From contig NZ_CP047385.1 in the NCBI RefSeq assembly GCF_000807775.2, forward strand, positions 372,001 through 436,000: a DNA stretch of 64,000 nt, in the 5' to 3' direction. The translations under genes were made by a program, and so were the position numbers. Under the pieces are notes generated by a model that did not search any database, had not been told where the DNA came from, and was given only the letters and a program-made list of their open reading frames with translations. Numbering within the stretch: the first letter of the stretch is position 1; each line of letters starts with the position of its first letter. Shown in pieces: positions 63,057 to 64,000 of the stretch. This DNA comes from Pandoraea fibrosis (GTDB lineage: Bacteria; Pseudomonadota; Gammaproteobacteria; Burkholderiales; Burkholderiaceae).

Positions 63057-63575
63057 TCAGCTTCGCAGCGCCACATCGACGACGGGCGCGCCCGTCATCG
63101 CCACGAGTTGCTGCGGCGTGAGGTTGAACACGGCGTGCGGGTGGCCGGCGGCGGCCCACAGGCTGGCGAGCTTGAGCAGGTCTTCATCGATCAGCGTGAC
63201 CGGCGAGACGACATGTCCGATCGGGCTCACGCCCCCGATCGAATAGCCCGTCTTTTCCTTGACGAAGCGCGCATCGGCGCGCGCCAGTTCGCCGACTTGC
63301 GCTGCGACCTTCTTCTCGTCGACACGATTGACGCCGCTTGCAATGACCAGCACCGGTGTGTCGTCCGATGCACGGCGGAAGATGATCGACTTGGCGATCT
63401 GCGCGACTTCGCAGCCCAATCCGGCGGCAGCTTCGGCAGACGTCTTGCCCGTGGCCGGCAGCAGCACGATCGGCTGATCGTGGCCCATGCCGGCGAGCAG
63501 GCGCGCCACATGACGCGCGCCTTCGGGGAGATCCTGCGCGTTCGCAGGTTCGGGAGTGTGGGGTGTCTCGCTCAT
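63057..63575 (-). CDS. YbaK/EbsC-type aminoacyl-tRNA editing protein
   Basis: 172 residues. GKTSAEAAAGLGCEVAQIAKSIIFRR includes the conserved Lys of YbaK (AKSIIF), and GYSIGGVSPIGHV is the substrate-loop signature. Free-standing editing domains remove wrong amino acids from tRNA-Pro or related tRNA. It lies between HMG-CoA lyase and acyl-CoA genes, probably cotranscribed. Confidence 0.92.
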   Translation of the reverse strand: MSETPHTPEPANAQDLPEGARHVARLLAGMGHDQPIVLLPATGKTSAEAAAGLGCEVAQIAKSIIFRRASDDTPVLVIASGVNRVDEKKVAAQVGELARADARFVKEKTGYSIGGVSPIGHVVSPVTLIDEDLLKLASLWAAAGHPHAVFNLTPQQLVAMTGAPVVDVALRS

Positions 63576-63621
63576 GGTCAGGTCAATGTCGATGATCTCG
63601 ATTCACAGGAAGGGGCGCCGG

Positions 63622-64000
63622 TCAGGCACCGGCAGCCGCGGTGTCTTTGAGCTTCGCGAGCATGGCGCGTCCCACGCGTGAAGCGTTCGGACGACCGATG
63701 GCTTGCGAAATGAAGTCGCCGGTGTGCACCACGGCGTCGAGATCGATACCCGTCTCGATGCCCAGTCCGTGCAGCAGATACAGCACGTCTTCCGTCGCCA
63801 CATTGCCGGTGGCGCCCTTGGCGTAAGGACAGCCGCCGAGACCGGCGACCGACGAGTGGAAAATCGTGATGCCCGAGAGCAATGCGGCGTAGATGTTGGC
63901 GGTTGCCTGTCCGTAGGTGTCGTGGAAGTGACCGGACAGGCGCTCGATCGGGAACACCTTCGCGCAAGCTTCCATGACTTCGCGCGTGCGTGACGGCGTG
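63622..64000 (-). CDS. mvaB: Hydroxymethylglutaryl-CoA lyase, C-terminal part (window edge)
   Basis: Cleaves HMG-CoA to acetoacetate and acetyl-CoA in leucine breakdown. Only the last 126 codons are inside the window; the frame is open to the edge (TPSRTREVMEACAKV). Signatures are LSGHFHDTYGQATANIYAAL with the metal-binding His, and GLGGCPYAKGATGNVATED with the active-site Cys. It starts the operon that continues with ybaK-like, thioesterase-like, DUF1289, MaoC-like and hydrolase genes. Confidence 0.95.
   Translation of the reverse strand, partial: TPSRTREVMEACAKVFPIERLSGHFHDTYGQATANIYAALLSGITIFHSSVAGLGGCPYAKGATGNVATEDVLYLLHGLGIETGIDLDAVVHTGDFISQAIGRPNASRVGRAMLAKLKDTAAAGA

Overview
The window looks like a chromosomal segment of a high-GC betaproteobacterium of the Burkholderiaceae. 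The gene content (ACS-type MFS, DUF2783, DUF6726, COG0523/QueD pair, porin with C-terminal Phe, many LysR genes) fits Burkholderia/Pandoraea, and Pandoraea is my best guess. That guess is an inference from overall gene style, not a database result. No rRNA, integrase, insertion sequence or CRISPR array was seen.

Left part (1-31 kb): ordinary accessory metabolism and stress genes. A cysteine desulfurase runs in from the left edge. It is followed by a clade-3-type catalase, a DUF72 gene divergent from a UvrD-like helicase with a good LexA-type box between them, a GNAT acetyltransferase, small membrane and lipoprotein genes, a secreted lipase, an HdeD-like membrane protein fused to a His...Cys papain-like domain, and argG. 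Next come a LysR/EamA pair, a GST-PPOX operon divergent from a LysR gene, tRNA-Val(GAC), an NYN-LOTUS RNA-binding nuclease, a flavin monooxygenase/DUF2783/MFS operon divergent from a MarR gene, a Tat-exported AcpA-type phosphoesterase, and a DsbA-like/NAD(P)-binding pair. The left part closes with an alkylation-repair operon, ada - 2OG-Fe(II) oxygenase - alkB, with overlapping stops and starts.

Middle (31-47 kb): metal biology. copC-copD sit beside two TGCAAC/GTTGCA palindromes that resemble Zur sites, followed by a COG0523 zinc GTPase and a QueD paralogue that has lost its catalytic Cys. A four-gene copper operon (Met/His-rich small protein, TolC-like lipoprotein, multicopper oxidase, cupredoxin) has ATGA overlaps at all three junctions. 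Pirin, PhzF, an IMPACT-family protein, small unknown secreted or membrane proteins, a hairpin-rich non-coding region, a porin and 3-hydroxybutyryl-CoA dehydrogenase complete this part.

47.5-59.3 kb is the most unusual part. It holds five tandem paralogous genes on the minus strand, coding for proteins of 724-765 residues that I cannot assign to a named family. All five share a long basic N-terminus followed by one hydrophobic export or anchor segment, a helical domain, a YY...HW...VPV...LRLCGG module, and a C-terminal domain with invariant Cys-x33-His-x50-Asp. Residue order and local motifs (FCxENAE, PHVxVLYTE, LLDPWS) suggest a papain/deamidase-type fold. Three of the genes also share a conserved element 100-135 bp upstream of the start. 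No immunity-like genes separate them. I read the locus as a lineage-specific array of exported cysteine-enzyme effectors or toxins.

Right part (59.4-64 kb): nitronate monooxygenase with a TetR-like palindrome next to its -10 box, then a likely leucine/acyl-CoA operon (HMG-CoA lyase, YbaK-type editing protein, thioesterase-like protein, DUF1289, MaoC-like protein, metallo-beta-lactamase hydrolase) that runs in from the right edge.
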